In this document: positions 8,183-16,563 of the stretch, in pieces
How positions within the stretch are numbered: the stretch's first letter is position 1
Layout: every line of letters begins with the position of its first letter
NCBI RefSeq assembly: GCF_032248695.1
Contig: NZ_JAVHXC010000003.1
Span: forward strand, 572,737 to 636,736
DNA length: 64,000 nt
DNA from: Dietzia sp032248695
GTDB lineage: Bacteria; Actinomycetota; Actinomycetes; Mycobacteriales; Mycobacteriaceae
Direction: 5' to 3'
The notes under the pieces: generated by a model
Told to the model about the DNA's origin: nothing
Seen by the model: the letters and a program-made list of their open reading frames with translations, nothing else
The model's database searches: none
Made by a program: the position numbers and the translations under genes

Positions 8183-8263
8183 GCGAACCCCTTCGGCGCG
8201 GTCCCCGGCGAGGCACACTCACCGGGAACAGGAAGCTATGGCACGCATCACACTATGGTCCGT

Positions 8264-8279
8264 GTTGACGGCCGTCAAC
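8264..8279. promoter_or_regulatory. Perfect 16-bp palindrome, candidate TetR operator
   Basis: GTTGACGGCCGTCAAC is identical to its own reverse complement. It lies in the divergent gap, 81 bases from the FMO start and 61 bases from the SDR start, which is where the EthR-like regulator of the operon would be expected to bind. TTGACG within it could also serve as a -35 element. Confidence 0.6.
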
Positions 8280-8340
8280 GTCTTCCTCTACCGGGGTGTC
8301 GCGCACCGTCGGCGCCCACTGTCGACCGAGGGGAGGCCGT

Positions 8341-9108
8341 ATGGCCGTCGAAGTGGAACCGGCTCGTCACGCCGTCGTGGTGGGCGGCGCCTCGGGCATC
8401 GGGTGGGCCACCGCCCGCGCCCTCGCCGACGCCGGCTGGCGGGTGACGGTGGCGGACCTCGACCTCGACGTCGCCGCGGGCCGAGCCGGGGAGCTCGCCG
8501 GCGCGGGCCACGAGGGGCGTCGGGTGGACGTGACCGACGAGCCGTCGGTCGAGGAGCTGTTCGCGGGCGCCGCGCCGGACCTGGTGGTCACCACGGCGGG
8601 GGTGAGCACGCTCGGGCTGGTCACCGAGCACGATTCCGACGAGTTCCGCCGCGTCGTGGACGTGTGCCTGACGGGCGCGTTCCTCGTGTTGAAACACGGT
8701 AGTCGGGCGGTCCGCGACGGCGGCGCGATGGTGGCGATCGCCTCGCTCAACGCCCGCCAGCCCGGCCGGGGGATGGCCGCCTATTGCGCGGCCAAGGCGG
8801 GCCTGGTGATGCTCGCGCAGGTCGCGGCGCTGGAGCTCGGCGAGCGCGGCGTGCGCGTCAACACCGTCTCGCCCGGCTTCCTCGTCACCCCGCTCACGGA
8901 GCCGGTGCTGCAGATCCCGGGCCTGGCGGAGGAGTACGCGGAGAACGCCGCGATCGCGCACCGAGGCACGGCCGAGGACGTCGCCCGCGCGGTGCTGCAC
9001 CTGGCGGACGCGGAGTGGATGACGGGGGAGGACGTGGCGATCGACGGTGGCGCCCAACTGCGCCGCTACCCCGATGTCCTGGGGGCGGCGATGCGGGCGT
9101 TCTCGTGA
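8341..9108 (+). CDS. SDR-family oxidoreductase
   Basis: 255 aa, full classical SDR: cofactor loop GGASGIG (about residues 15-21), 'TTAGVS' in place of NNAG, Ser in 'VAIASLNA', YCAAK as the YxxxK active site, and 'VNTVSPGFLVTPL'. GGGGAGG is 4 bases before ATG 8341; the GTG at 8296 upstream lacks a site. Probably oxidises an alcohol feeding the divergent FMO. Stop overlaps the next SDR start by GTGA, so the two are co-translated. Confidence 0.9.
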   Translation: MAVEVEPARHAVVVGGASGIGWATARALADAGWRVTVADLDLDVAAGRAGELAGAGHEGRRVDVTDEPSVEELFAGAAPDLVVTTAGVSTLGLVTEHDSDEFRRVVDVCLTGAFLVLKHGSRAVRDGGAMVAIASLNARQPGRGMAAYCAAKAGLVMLAQVAALELGERGVRVNTVSPGFLVTPLTEPVLQIPGLAEEYAENAAIAHRGTAEDVARAVLHLADAEWMTGEDVAIDGGAQLRRYPDVLGAAMRAFS

Positions 9109-10049
9109 CGGCGGCGTCGCGGCGGGCGCCCCGCACGCCGAGCCCGGCCGGGGCGACCGCGATCGTCACCGGGGGCGGGTCCGGTATCGGCGCCGCGCTG
9201 TGCCGGGCGCTCGTCGCGGCGGGCGCGCACGTGGTGGTGGCCGACATCGACCTCGCCGCCGCGCGCCGGGTGGCCGAGGAGGTGACGGCCGCGGTGGGCA
9301 CGACGGGGACGAGAACGGGGACGACGACGGGGACGACGACGAGGGCCGCGGTCCACGGCGATCCCGCTCCGGCGGGGAGCGCCGAACCGGCACGCCTCGA
9401 CGTCACCGACGCCGACGCGGTCTCGGCGCTGGTCGAGCAGGTGATCGCGACCCGCGGCGGGCTGGACTTCATGTTCGCCAACGCCGGCATCACGTGGGGC
9501 GGGGACACCGAGCAGCTCGGCCTCGACCGGTGGAACGCGATCATCGACGTCAACGTCCGCGGGGTGGTCCACTGCGTGCACGCGGCGTATCCGCACATGG
9601 TGGCCCGTGGCTCGGGGGCGCTCGTGCTCACCGCGTCCATGGGCGGGCTGTGTCCGGCGGGCCTCATCACGAGTTACGCGATGACCAAGCACGCGGTGGT
9701 CGGCCTGGGCCTGTCGCTGCGGGCGGAGGCGGCCGGCCGCGGGGTCGGGGTGACCGTGGTGTGTCCCGCGGCGGTGGAGACGCCGATCCTCGACAAGGGG
9801 CAGCTCGACGGCTTCGACGGGCGGCACTTCTACCTCGACGGGCAGGGCGTGCGCCGACCGCTCGACCCCGACAGGTTGGCGGCGTCGGTGCTCGCGGGAG
9901 TGGCGGGCAACCGCGCTCTCGTCGTCGAACCCGCCCGGGCCCGCGCCACGTGGCGCCTACACCGTCTCGCCCCGGGCCTCATGGACCGGGCGATCACCCG
10001 CTACGTGCGCACGGAGCGCGCCAGGGCGGCGTCCCCGCGCGCTAGGTGA
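9105..10049 (+). CDS. SDR-family oxidoreductase with Thr/Gly insertion
   Basis: 314 aa. TGGGSGIG cofactor loop, FANAG, Ser in 'LTASMGG', and YAMTK active site identify a classical SDR; the C-terminal extension of about 60 residues ('RLAPGLMDRAITRYV') is typical of longer cytoplasmic/membrane-associated SDRs. Starts with GTG at 9105 overlapping the previous stop. An insertion after the second/third strand is made of Thr-Gly-Arg repeats encoded by a near-simple-sequence ACGGGGACGACG run (about 9300-9345), probably a replication-slippage product between secondary elements. Confidence 0.85.
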   Translation: MTAASRRAPRTPSPAGATAIVTGGGSGIGAALCRALVAAGAHVVVADIDLAAARRVAEEVTAAVGTTGTRTGTTTGTTTRAAVHGDPAPAGSAEPARLDVTDADAVSALVEQVIATRGGLDFMFANAGITWGGDTEQLGLDRWNAIIDVNVRGVVHCVHAAYPHMVARGSGALVLTASMGGLCPAGLITSYAMTKHAVVGLGLSLRAEAAGRGVGVTVVCPAAVETPILDKGQLDGFDGRHFYLDGQGVRRPLDPDRLAASVLAGVAGNRALVVEPARARATWRLHRLAPGLMDRAITRYVRTERARAASPRAR

Positions 10050-10070
10050 CGGATCAACTATGCTGTGCGC

Positions 10071-11165
10071 ATGACCTCCGCAGACACCTCCCGCGTCGCC
10101 TTCGGCCTCGACACGTTCGGCGACACCACCGTCGACCCGGGCGGCCGGCCCGTCCACCACGCGCAGGTCCTGCGCGACGTCGTGGAACAGGCCGTCCTCG
10201 CCGATCAGGTGGGCGTGGACGCGATCGGGATCGGCGAGCACCACCGCCCCGACTTCGCGGTCTCCGCCCCCGACGTGGTCCTGGCCGGCATCGCCACGCG
10301 CACCGAGCGCATCCTCCTCGGCTCGGCGGTGACGGTGCTGTCCAGCGACGACCCGATCCGCGTCTTCCAGCGTTTCGCCACGATCGACGCGCTGTCGAAC
10401 GGGCGCGCGGAGGTCGTGCTGGGCCGCGGCTCGTTCACCGAGTCGTTCCCGCTGTTCGGCTTCGACCTGTCCCAGTACGAGCAGCTGTTCAGCGAGAAGC
10501 TGGACCTGTTCGCCGCGCTGCTGCCCGAGGGGCCGGTGACGTGGTCGGGCGAGCTGCGGCCGCCGCTGGTCGACCAGCACGTCTATCCCAAGACCCAGAA
10601 CGGGCTGCGGTCGTGGATCGCGGTGGGCGGCAGCCCCGAGTCCGTGGTCCGCGCGGCCCGCTACCGGATGCCGCTCATGCTGGCGATCATCGGCGGGCCC
10701 GCCGGCCGGTTCGCCCCGTTCGCCGACCTGTACCGCGAAGCCAACGCCCAGCTCGCGGGCAGCGACGCGCCGCGCCTGCCGATCGCCGTCCACTCGCCCG
10801 GTTTCGTCGCCGAGACCGACGCCAAGGCCGCCGAGTTGTCGGTGAAGCACTGGCTGGTCAACCGCAACCAGATCGGCCGCGAGCGCGGCTGGGGCGACGC
10901 GACCGAGGCCGACTTCCACCGCGAGGTCCGCTCCGGCGCCATGTACGTCGGCTCGCCGGAGACGGTCGCGCAGAAGATCGCCACCACGGTCCGCACGCTG
11001 GGCCTGGACCGCTTCGACCTCAAGTACGCCAGCGGCCCCACCCCGCACGAGGACCTCATGACCTGCATCGACCTGTACGGCCGCAAGGTCATCCCGCGGG
11101 TGCGGGAACTGCTCGCCGAGGCGGGGTACACCCCGGGTGTGCCGCAGACGGTCTCGCGCCTGTGA
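10071..11165 (+). CDS. LLM-class flavin-dependent oxidoreductase
   Basis: 364 aa, luciferase-like TIM barrel. 'AIGIGEHHRPDF' (the conserved EHH), 'ILLGSAVTVLSSDDPIRVF' and 'VVLGRGSFTESFPLFG' match the Atu2307/SP_0267-type LLM monooxygenases. Uses FMN (or possibly F420) and acts in the cytoplasm; substrate unknown. The ATG at 10071 is preferred; the GTG two codons upstream is possible. It follows the SDR pair by 21 bases and is probably co-transcribed. Confidence 0.85.
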   Translation: MTSADTSRVAFGLDTFGDTTVDPGGRPVHHAQVLRDVVEQAVLADQVGVDAIGIGEHHRPDFAVSAPDVVLAGIATRTERILLGSAVTVLSSDDPIRVFQRFATIDALSNGRAEVVLGRGSFTESFPLFGFDLSQYEQLFSEKLDLFAALLPEGPVTWSGELRPPLVDQHVYPKTQNGLRSWIAVGGSPESVVRAARYRMPLMLAIIGGPAGRFAPFADLYREANAQLAGSDAPRLPIAVHSPGFVAETDAKAAELSVKHWLVNRNQIGRERGWGDATEADFHREVRSGAMYVGSPETVAQKIATTVRTLGLDRFDLKYASGPTPHEDLMTCIDLYGRKVIPRVRELLAEAGYTPGVPQTVSRL

Positions 11166-11227
11166 CGTAGCTATCGCGCGGGTGGCGTCGTCTGCACGAT
11201 CCGGCGCGGCGGGTTTACGGTGATGCC

Positions 11228-11611
11228 ATGTTGTTCGCTTTCTCCATCGCCCCCACGTCCACCGCGGACGAGTCGGCGTCCATGAGCAAGGCGGTCGCCG
11301 AGGCGGTCCGGGTGGTCCGCGAGTCCGGGCTGCCGCACGAGACGACCTCGATGTTCACGACCGTCGAGGGCGAGTGGGACGAGGTCATGCCCGTCATCCG
11401 CGCCGCGACCGACGCGGTGCTGGCCGTCTCGCCGCGGGTCTCGTTGGTGCTCAAGGCGGATCTGCGGCCGGGGCGGTCGGGGGAGCTGCGCGGGAAGGTG
11501 GAGCGGGTGGAGCGTCACCTCGCGGGCGGCGGGGGTGGCGCGCCCGGTGGCGGCGGTGGGGCAGGTGTGACCGGGGAGGGTTCCGACGACGACGAGGAGC
11601 TGCACTCGTGA
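11228..11611 (+). CDS. MTH1187-family thiamine-binding protein
   Basis: 127 aa; residues 1-95 form the small ferredoxin-like fold of the MTH1187/YkoF-type family ('FSIAPTSTADESASMSKAV', 'SGLPHETTSMFTTVEGEWDEVM', 'RVSLVLKADLR'), which binds thiamine-like ligands. The last about 30 residues are Gly-rich then acidic, outside the domain. No TPP riboswitch features are seen upstream. The stop overlaps the next start by GTGA. Confidence 0.85.
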   Translation: MLFAFSIAPTSTADESASMSKAVAEAVRVVRESGLPHETTSMFTTVEGEWDEVMPVIRAATDAVLAVSPRVSLVLKADLRPGRSGELRGKVERVERHLAGGGGGAPGGGGGAGVTGEGSDDDEELHS

Positions 11612-12036
11612 CGTGGCCCGGTCCGTTGGAGTCGTCGTCGCCGGCCGCTGACGCGATGGCCGAACACCTGAGGCGCCCGCGGGGTGGGGCGACGGTCGCG
11701 TACGTGATCGCCACGGCGGCCGGCGGTGCCGGTGCGCTGGTGATCGCGGCGGCCCAGCTGCTCTCCGGCTCGCCCAGCGTGATGGACGTGCTGCTGTGGG
11801 CGGCGATCGCCGTGCTCCTGCTGGGCGCGGCCGCGCACCGCTGGTGGCTGGGCGGACGCAACGAGGAGCGCTCGCTGCGGATCGCCGCGGCCATCCGGCC
11901 CGAGCAGGTCGCCGCCGCGATCCGCGGATCGTCGGGGGAGATCGACGCCGTGCGCCGCCTGCGCGTCTCCCACCCGGGCCTCGGGCTGCGGCACGCCTAC
12001 GACCTGTACCAGCACTACGCGCGCGAGCACCGCTGA
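11608..12036 (+). CDS. Two-span membrane protein, unknown
   Basis: 142 aa from a GTG overlapping the previous stop. Two hydrophobic segments (about residues 29-51 and 58-77) and a basic cytoplasmic tail ('AAIRPEQVAAAIRGSSGEID', 'GLRHAYDLYQHYAREHR'). The tail looks like a small helical domain. Translational coupling to the thiamine-binding protein suggests a shared role, but nothing in the sequence says which. Confidence 0.7.
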   Translation: MTWPGPLESSSPAADAMAEHLRRPRGGATVAYVIATAAGGAGALVIAAAQLLSGSPSVMDVLLWAAIAVLLLGAAAHRWWLGGRNEERSLRIAAAIRPEQVAAAIRGSSGEIDAVRRLRVSHPGLGLRHAYDLYQHYAREHR

Positions 12037-12055
12037 TCACACGGCGGCCGGCTCG

Positions 12056-12093
12056 GCCTGACCTGCGCCGCTCAGCCTGACCCGCGCCGCTCA
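12056..12093 (+). repeat. Two 19-bp tandem repeats in a convergent gap
   Basis: GCCTGACCTGCGCCGCTCA and GCCTGACCCGCGCCGCTCA, one mismatch, lie between two converging genes; a third partial copy (GCCT) follows. Confidence 0.7.
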
Positions 12094-12110
12094 GCCTCCT
12101 CCCGGCCCGC

Positions 12111-13196
12111 TCAGCAGCCCCCGGCCCCGCCGAGCGCCCCGGCGACCAGCGCGTGCGTCCGCCCGTCGACGGCGATCCCGCCGTGCGAGGTGGGCCCGCC
12201 CCCACACGCGTCCTCGGGGACCACCCAGCGCACGCCCGGGCCGGGCACGAAGCTCCGCTCGGGCGGGAGCAGGTGGTCGCCGCGCGTGGCGATGAGCGTG
12301 TACCCCACGCCGGGGAGGAACGGGGTGCGGTCGAGGCCGTACCAGGCGGCGAGCATCGGGCTGCCCGGGGACAGTTCGGCCAGTCCGCGCAGGTTGGCGC
12401 CCCACAGCCCCAGGCCGGCGACCTCGCGCGGCAGCTGGTGGGGGATGAGCCCGCTGTTGTCGGCGCCCCAGTAGCCGCCCACGGAGACGACGTTCGCCAC
12501 GGCGCCGGGCCGCAGGACCTTGGTGGTGTAACCGGCGATCGAGGCGCCCTGCGAGTAGCCCACCAGGTCGACCTGCGGTGCCCCCGTCACCGCGCGGACG
12601 TGGTCGATCACCCCGGCGAGCTGCGGACCCGACGCGGCGACGATCGAGTCGAGGCCGCCGCGGGCCGGGTTGCCGGCGTAGGCGCCGAGGGTCGGGGCGA
12701 TCACGCAGAAGCCCTGCCGCCGCAGCGGATCGCCGAGCCGGGGCATGGTGTTGGGCCCGTTGTCGAAGGTCCCGTGCACGAGGATCACCGGCCGCGGTCG
12801 CGCGGGTGTGGGTCGGCACGTCACGGCCGCGTCCACCGCGGCGGGCGGCCCGGGGGCGCCGATGGGGCCGTTGACGCCGCCCAGGGCCTCGGTGACGTAC
12901 GGCCCCAGCTCCCCGGCGGGGTCGAGCTCACGCAGTTGGTCGGCGAGCGGTCCGAGCTGACCCGCCAGGGGGCCGAGTTGACCGGCCAGCGCGCCGAGTT
13001 GGTCGAGCGGGGACTGCGCGTGCGCCCGCGGCGCGAGGGCACCGGCGGCCTGCGCTGATCCCACCGCCGCGGCGAGCGGAACCGCCAGCGCGAGCGCGGC
13101 CAGCGCCCCGGCCAGTCGCGAGCGCGCGGATCGGCGCGGGGATCCGCGTTCGGGGCGGTGGCCGGCGGGCCGTGCGGGTGTGCGGGAACCGAGCAT
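12111..13196 (-). CDS. Secreted lipase/esterase (class 2 lipase-like)
   Basis: 361 aa. After an Arg-rich start comes a hydrophobic signal segment (about residues 33-50) ending near AQAAG. Residues about 65-90 repeat 'AGQLGPL' units, a heptad-like linker. The catalytic domain shows 'VILVHGTFDNGPN' (oxyanion), GYSQGAS (nucleophile) and a C-terminal 'SHGGIAVD' His region, as in secreted actinobacterial lipases and cutinase-like proteins; paired cysteines ('VTCRPT', 'GFCVI', 'DACGGG', final GGC) fit disulphides outside the cell. GGGGAG lies before ATG 13196. Confidence 0.85.
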   Translation of the reverse strand: MLGSRTPARPAGHRPERGSPRRSARSRLAGALAALALAVPLAAAVGSAQAAGALAPRAHAQSPLDQLGALAGQLGPLAGQLGPLADQLRELDPAGELGPYVTEALGGVNGPIGAPGPPAAVDAAVTCRPTPARPRPVILVHGTFDNGPNTMPRLGDPLRRQGFCVIAPTLGAYAGNPARGGLDSIVAASGPQLAGVIDHVRAVTGAPQVDLVGYSQGASIAGYTTKVLRPGAVANVVSVGGYWGADNSGLIPHQLPREVAGLGLWGANLRGLAELSPGSPMLAAWYGLDRTPFLPGVGYTLIATRGDHLLPPERSFVPGPGVRWVVPEDACGGGPTSHGGIAVDGRTHALVAGALGGAGGC

Positions 13197-13378
13197 GGGA
13201 ACTCCCCGGGAGCGGGCGGTGAGCACCAGTATGCGAGCCCCGCGCCGGATTGGGAACACTATTACCTCACGAATCCGCGGCGCCGCGCGACTACTCGTCG
13301 AACCGCGCCGTCCGCGCGTCCGGCCCGGGGGCGGGGCGCGCGGGCCGGCGATCACCGACGAGGGCAGGATCTACACAC

Positions 13379-13939
13379 ATGAGGGCAGCGTTCGACGCCG
13401 TGGTCGACCGGCACGGGGCCACCGTGCTGCGGGTCTGCCGCGCGGTCCTGGGCCCCGGCGCGGACGCCGACGACGCCTGGTCGGAGACGTTCCTGTCCGC
13501 GCTGCGGGCGTGGCCGGAGCTGCCCGAGGACACCGACGTCGAGGCGTGGCTCGTCCGCGTCGCGCACCGCCGGGCGGTCGACGTGGTCCGCCGCGCGTCC
13601 CGGACCGCGGTCCCGACCGGCGTCGCCGACGACGTCGCCGTGCTCGAGGCCCGCGCGTCGGGTGCGGGCGGGGCGCGAGGAGCCCCCGGGGTCGACGACG
13701 ACGAGGACGGCAGCTGGATCTGGGACGCGGTCGCCGCCCTGCCGACCCGGCAGCGCCTCTGTGTGGCGTACCGGTACCTGGGCGGCCTGCGCTACGCCGA
13801 GATCGCCGAGCTCACGGGCGGCACCGAGGCGGCGGCACGGCGCGCTGCCGCCGACGGGATCGCCGCCCTGCGCAGGACACTCACCCCGCCGCCGACACAG
13901 GCACCGACACAGGCACAGTCACAGGAGGTCGCGCCATGA
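13379..13939 (+). CDS. ECF-type sigma factor
   Basis: 186 aa. Region 2 ('AWSETFLSALRAWPEL', 'VEAWLVRVAHRRAVDVVRR') and region 4 ('VAALPTRQRLCVAYRYLGGLRYAEIAELTGGTEAAARR') are present, joined by an acidic linker; this is the minimal sigma-70 of the extracytoplasmic-function group. No anti-sigma gene is adjacent. The stop overlaps the start of the alkyltransferase gene by ATGA, so this sigma factor and a DNA-repair enzyme are made together; it may sense alkylation or related stress (inference). The C-terminal tail is a Pro/Thr/Gln repeat. Confidence 0.85.
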   Translation: MRAAFDAVVDRHGATVLRVCRAVLGPGADADDAWSETFLSALRAWPELPEDTDVEAWLVRVAHRRAVDVVRRASRTAVPTGVADDVAVLEARASGAGGARGAPGVDDDEDGSWIWDAVAALPTRQRLCVAYRYLGGLRYAEIAELTGGTEAAARRAAADGIAALRRTLTPPPTQAPTQAQSQEVAP

Positions 13940-14556
13940 CCGAGCACGCTACGACCGACCCCACGATCGCCACGCTGCGGGCCGCGCCCGCCGACACCGG
14001 CCGGCTCCGCGAGCGCCTGGCCCGCGATGCCGAGACCGAGGGCTTGGCCGACGTGCTCTACCGGACCGTGGACTCGCCCATCGGGGGCCTGCTCCTGGCC
14101 GCGACCCCGCTCGGACTGGCGTACGTGGCGTTCGAGGTGGAGGACGCCGACGCGGTCCTGGCGACCCTCGCCACCCGCATCGGCCCGCGCGTCCTGCGGG
14201 CGCAGGCAGCCTCGCCGGTCCTCGACGCGGCCGCCGCGCAGATCGGGCAGTACCTCGCCGGCGAGCGCCGCGACTTCGACCTGCCACTGGACACCCGCCT
14301 CGCCACCGGTTTCCGCGGCGAGGTCCAGCAGCACCTGGCCCGGGTGGGCTACGGGCGCACGGCGACGTACCGGGAGATCGCCGCCGCCCTCGACCGGCCC
14401 GGCGCGGTCCGCGCCGTCGGCACCGCCTGCGCCACGAACCCGCTCCCGCTGGTGTGGCCGTGTCACCGGATCCTCCGATCCGACGGTGGGCTCGGCGGGT
14501 ACCGCGGCGGGCTCGCGGCCAAGCAGCGGCTCCTGGCGATGGAATCGGCGGCGTGA
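13936..14556 (+). CDS. ogt: Methylated-DNA-[protein]-cysteine S-methyltransferase
   Basis: 206 aa. The active-site motif PCHRI (VWPCHRIL) accepts the methyl group from O6-methylguanine in a suicide reaction; 'YGRTATYREIAAALDRPGAVRAVGTACATNP' is the DNA-binding wing just before it, and 'GGYRGGLAAKQRLLAME' the usual C-terminus. The N-terminal part is longer than in minimal Ogt (about 35 extra residues). Coupled by ATGA to an ECF sigma gene and by GTGA to a LysE-type exporter. Confidence 0.92.
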   Translation: MTEHATTDPTIATLRAAPADTGRLRERLARDAETEGLADVLYRTVDSPIGGLLLAATPLGLAYVAFEVEDADAVLATLATRIGPRVLRAQAASPVLDAAAAQIGQYLAGERRDFDLPLDTRLATGFRGEVQQHLARVGYGRTATYREIAAALDRPGAVRAVGTACATNPLPLVWPCHRILRSDGGLGGYRGGLAAKQRLLAMESAA

Positions 14557-15326
14557 CCGCGGCGCAGCTCCTCGGCCTGTTCGGGGTGTGGGCGATCGCG
14601 GTCGTCTCGCCGGGGCCCGACGTCGTCGTCGTCCTCCAACGCGCCCTCGCCGGACGGCGGCACGGCGTGGCCACCGCGGTGGGGATCGTCGCCGGCCTCA
14701 CGGTGTGGCTCGGGGCGGCGTTCGCCGGCGTCGCCACGCTGGTGCGCGTGTACCCGCAGGTCATGACGGTCCTGCAGGTCGCCGGCGGGCTCCTGCTGGC
14801 CACCCTCGGCGTCCTCGGCCTGCGCGGGTGGTGGCGCTCTCGCAGCGCGCCGACTGATCCCGCCCCGGCCACCGGCCCCGCCTCGCCCACGAACGCCGCG
14901 TCGCCCGCACCCACCGAACCCGCCCCCGCCACAGCCCCGCAGAATCCGCTACCCGGAGTCGGGATCCGCTACCGCGACAGGAGTAGCGGATCCCGACTCG
15001 GGGTAGCGGATCCGGTGCGGGGGGACGTCGCGCGCGGCCTGGCCACGAACCTCGCCAACCCCAAGGCCCTGGTGTTCTTCGGCGCCGTGCTCACGCCGTT
15101 CCTGCACGACGAGGTCTCGGTGGCGTGGTCGGTGGCCCTCGTCGCAGGGATGCTCGCCGTGGCGCTCGCGTGGTTCGCCGGCCTCGCGATGATCGCCTCG
15201 CACCGCGCGGTCAACGAGCGGGTCGGGCGGCTGCTGCCGTGGGTCGACCTCGTGGCCAGCGCGCTGTTCGTGGCGGTGGGGGTGGCGTTCGTGATCGGGG
15301 CGGTCGCCTCCGTCGCGGGCGGCTAG
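14553..15326 (+). CDS. LysE-family transporter with in-frame repeat insertion
   Basis: 257 aa. N-terminal 'AIAVVSPGPDVVVVLQRAL' is the LysE/RhtB signature, and five or six hydrophobic segments are seen; 'NLANPKALVFFGAVLTPFL' is the conserved central segment. These proteins export amino acids or similar small molecules. The central loop (about residues 101-150) is unusually long: a Pro/Thr/Ala stretch followed by a segment coded by a 68-bp inverted-repeat element (14944-15011). Starts with GTG overlapping the alkyltransferase stop. Confidence 0.85.
   Translation: MTAAQLLGLFGVWAIAVVSPGPDVVVVLQRALAGRRHGVATAVGIVAGLTVWLGAAFAGVATLVRVYPQVMTVLQVAGGLLLATLGVLGLRGWWRSRSAPTDPAPATGPASPTNAASPAPTEPAPATAPQNPLPGVGIRYRDRSSGSRLGVADPVRGDVARGLATNLANPKALVFFGAVLTPFLHDEVSVAWSVALVAGMLAVALAWFAGLAMIASHRAVNERVGRLLPWVDLVASALFVAVGVAFVIGAVASVAGG
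14944..15011. repeat. Large inverted repeat inside the LysE gene
   Basis: Two 29-bp arms (14944-14972 and 14983-15011) match as reverse complements with one mismatch, around a 10-base spacer. Each arm itself contains two GGATCCGCTAC/ATCCGCTAC words, so short direct repeats are nested in the palindrome. Reading frame is kept through the element. Confidence 0.95.
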
Positions 15327-15337
15327 GTTCGATCCCC

Positions 15338-16552
15338 ATGAGCAGTCGTCGCAGCGAGGTCGTGGGCGGCCGCGACTGGGCCCGCGCCGCGCTGGCGATG
15401 TTCGCGGTCGGCTGGGGAGCCAACCAGTTCGCGCCGCTGCTCACGATGTACGAGCGCGAGCTCGGCCTGGGCCAGTCCGACGTGACCGCGATGTTCGCCG
15501 TCTACATCGTGGGGCTGATCCCCGCCCTGGTGCTCGCCGGCCGCTGGTCGGACACGAACGGGCGACGCGTGCTCATGCGGCCGGTGCTCGTCCTGTCGCT
15601 GATCGCGACCGTGCTCATGCTCCTCGGGCCGCAGGACCCGCTGTGGCTGTACCTCGGGCGGTTCCTCGCCGGCGTGGCCTCGGGCGCGGCGTTCGGTCCG
15701 GGCAGCGCCTGGATCAAGGAACTGTCCGCGGCGGCCCCACCCGGTGCCGGGGCCCGCCGTGCCGCCACCGCGGTTTCCGGCGGGTTCGGGCTCAGCGCCC
15801 TGGCCGCCGGCATCATGGGCGAGTTCCTCCCCGCACCCACCTTCACCCCGTATCTGCCGCACCTGGTGCTGGGCGTGGTCGCCACCGTCCTGGCGTGGAA
15901 CGCGGCGGACCCGTTCGTCCCGCGTGACACCGCCACCCGGGTGCCGCTGCTGCCCGTCGGGGCCCGCCGCCGGCGGTTCGCGCTGGGCGTGGCGCCGTGG
16001 GCCGCGCTGGTGTTCGGCTGCGCCTCGATGTCGTTCATCGTGCTGGCCGGTCTGCTCGGCGGGGACGCCGCCGGGATGCCGGTGCTGTACGCGGGGGTGC
16101 TGGCCGGCATCACGCTGGGCACCGGGGTGCTGGTCCAGCCCGCCGCCCGCCGGCTGGCGTCCGCGACCGCGCCGTGGCGGGTGCCGGTGGCGGGGCTCCT
16201 GGCCGCCGCGCTGGGCATGTCCGCCGGCGCGGGGTTGGCCGCCGCCGAGGACCTGCCCCTGCGCGCGGTGCTCATGCTGCCGGTGGCGGTCCTGCTGGGT
16301 GCCGGCTACGGCACGCTGCTCGTGGGCGGGCTCGTGGAGGTGGAGCTGCAGTCCGGGCCCGACGAGCACGCGGGGCTGGTCGCCGTGTTCTACGTCCTCG
16401 CGTACGTGGGGATGGCGACGCCGTACGCGATCGCCGAGGTCGCGCGCTTCGGTGGGCCCGTCCCGTGGATCGCCGCGATCGCCGGAGTGTGCGTACTGCT
16501 GATCCCCCTGACGATGTCCCAGCTGCGCGAGGTCCCCGCCGCCGGGCGTTGA
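15338..16552 (+). CDS. Major facilitator superfamily transporter
   Basis: 404 aa with about 12 hydrophobic segments. 'GWGANQFAPLLTMYERELGL' opens the first helix, 'LAGRWSDTNGRRVLMRP' is the MFS loop-2/3 signature (DxxGRR), and 'GRFLAGVASGAAFGPGSAW' follows. Most similar in style to drug/proton antiporters; substrate unknown. Starts at ATG 15338, 11 bases after the LysE stop, so it may be the fourth gene of the sigma/alkyltransferase/exporter operon. It converges on ppc with an 11-base gap. Confidence 0.85.
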   Translation: MSSRRSEVVGGRDWARAALAMFAVGWGANQFAPLLTMYERELGLGQSDVTAMFAVYIVGLIPALVLAGRWSDTNGRRVLMRPVLVLSLIATVLMLLGPQDPLWLYLGRFLAGVASGAAFGPGSAWIKELSAAAPPGAGARRAATAVSGGFGLSALAAGIMGEFLPAPTFTPYLPHLVLGVVATVLAWNAADPFVPRDTATRVPLLPVGARRRRFALGVAPWAALVFGCASMSFIVLAGLLGGDAAGMPVLYAGVLAGITLGTGVLVQPAARRLASATAPWRVPVAGLLAAALGMSAGAGLAAAEDLPLRAVLMLPVAVLLGAGYGTLLVGGLVEVELQSGPDEHAGLVAVFYVLAYVGMATPYAIAEVARFGGPVPWIAAIAGVCVLLIPLTMSQLREVPAAGR

Positions 16553-16563
16553 GTCGCCGGGCG

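Noticed and set aside
11166..11227. TPP riboswitch ahead of the thiamine-binding protein
   Set aside because: The gap is only 62 bases and lacks the conserved thi-box CUGAGA element.
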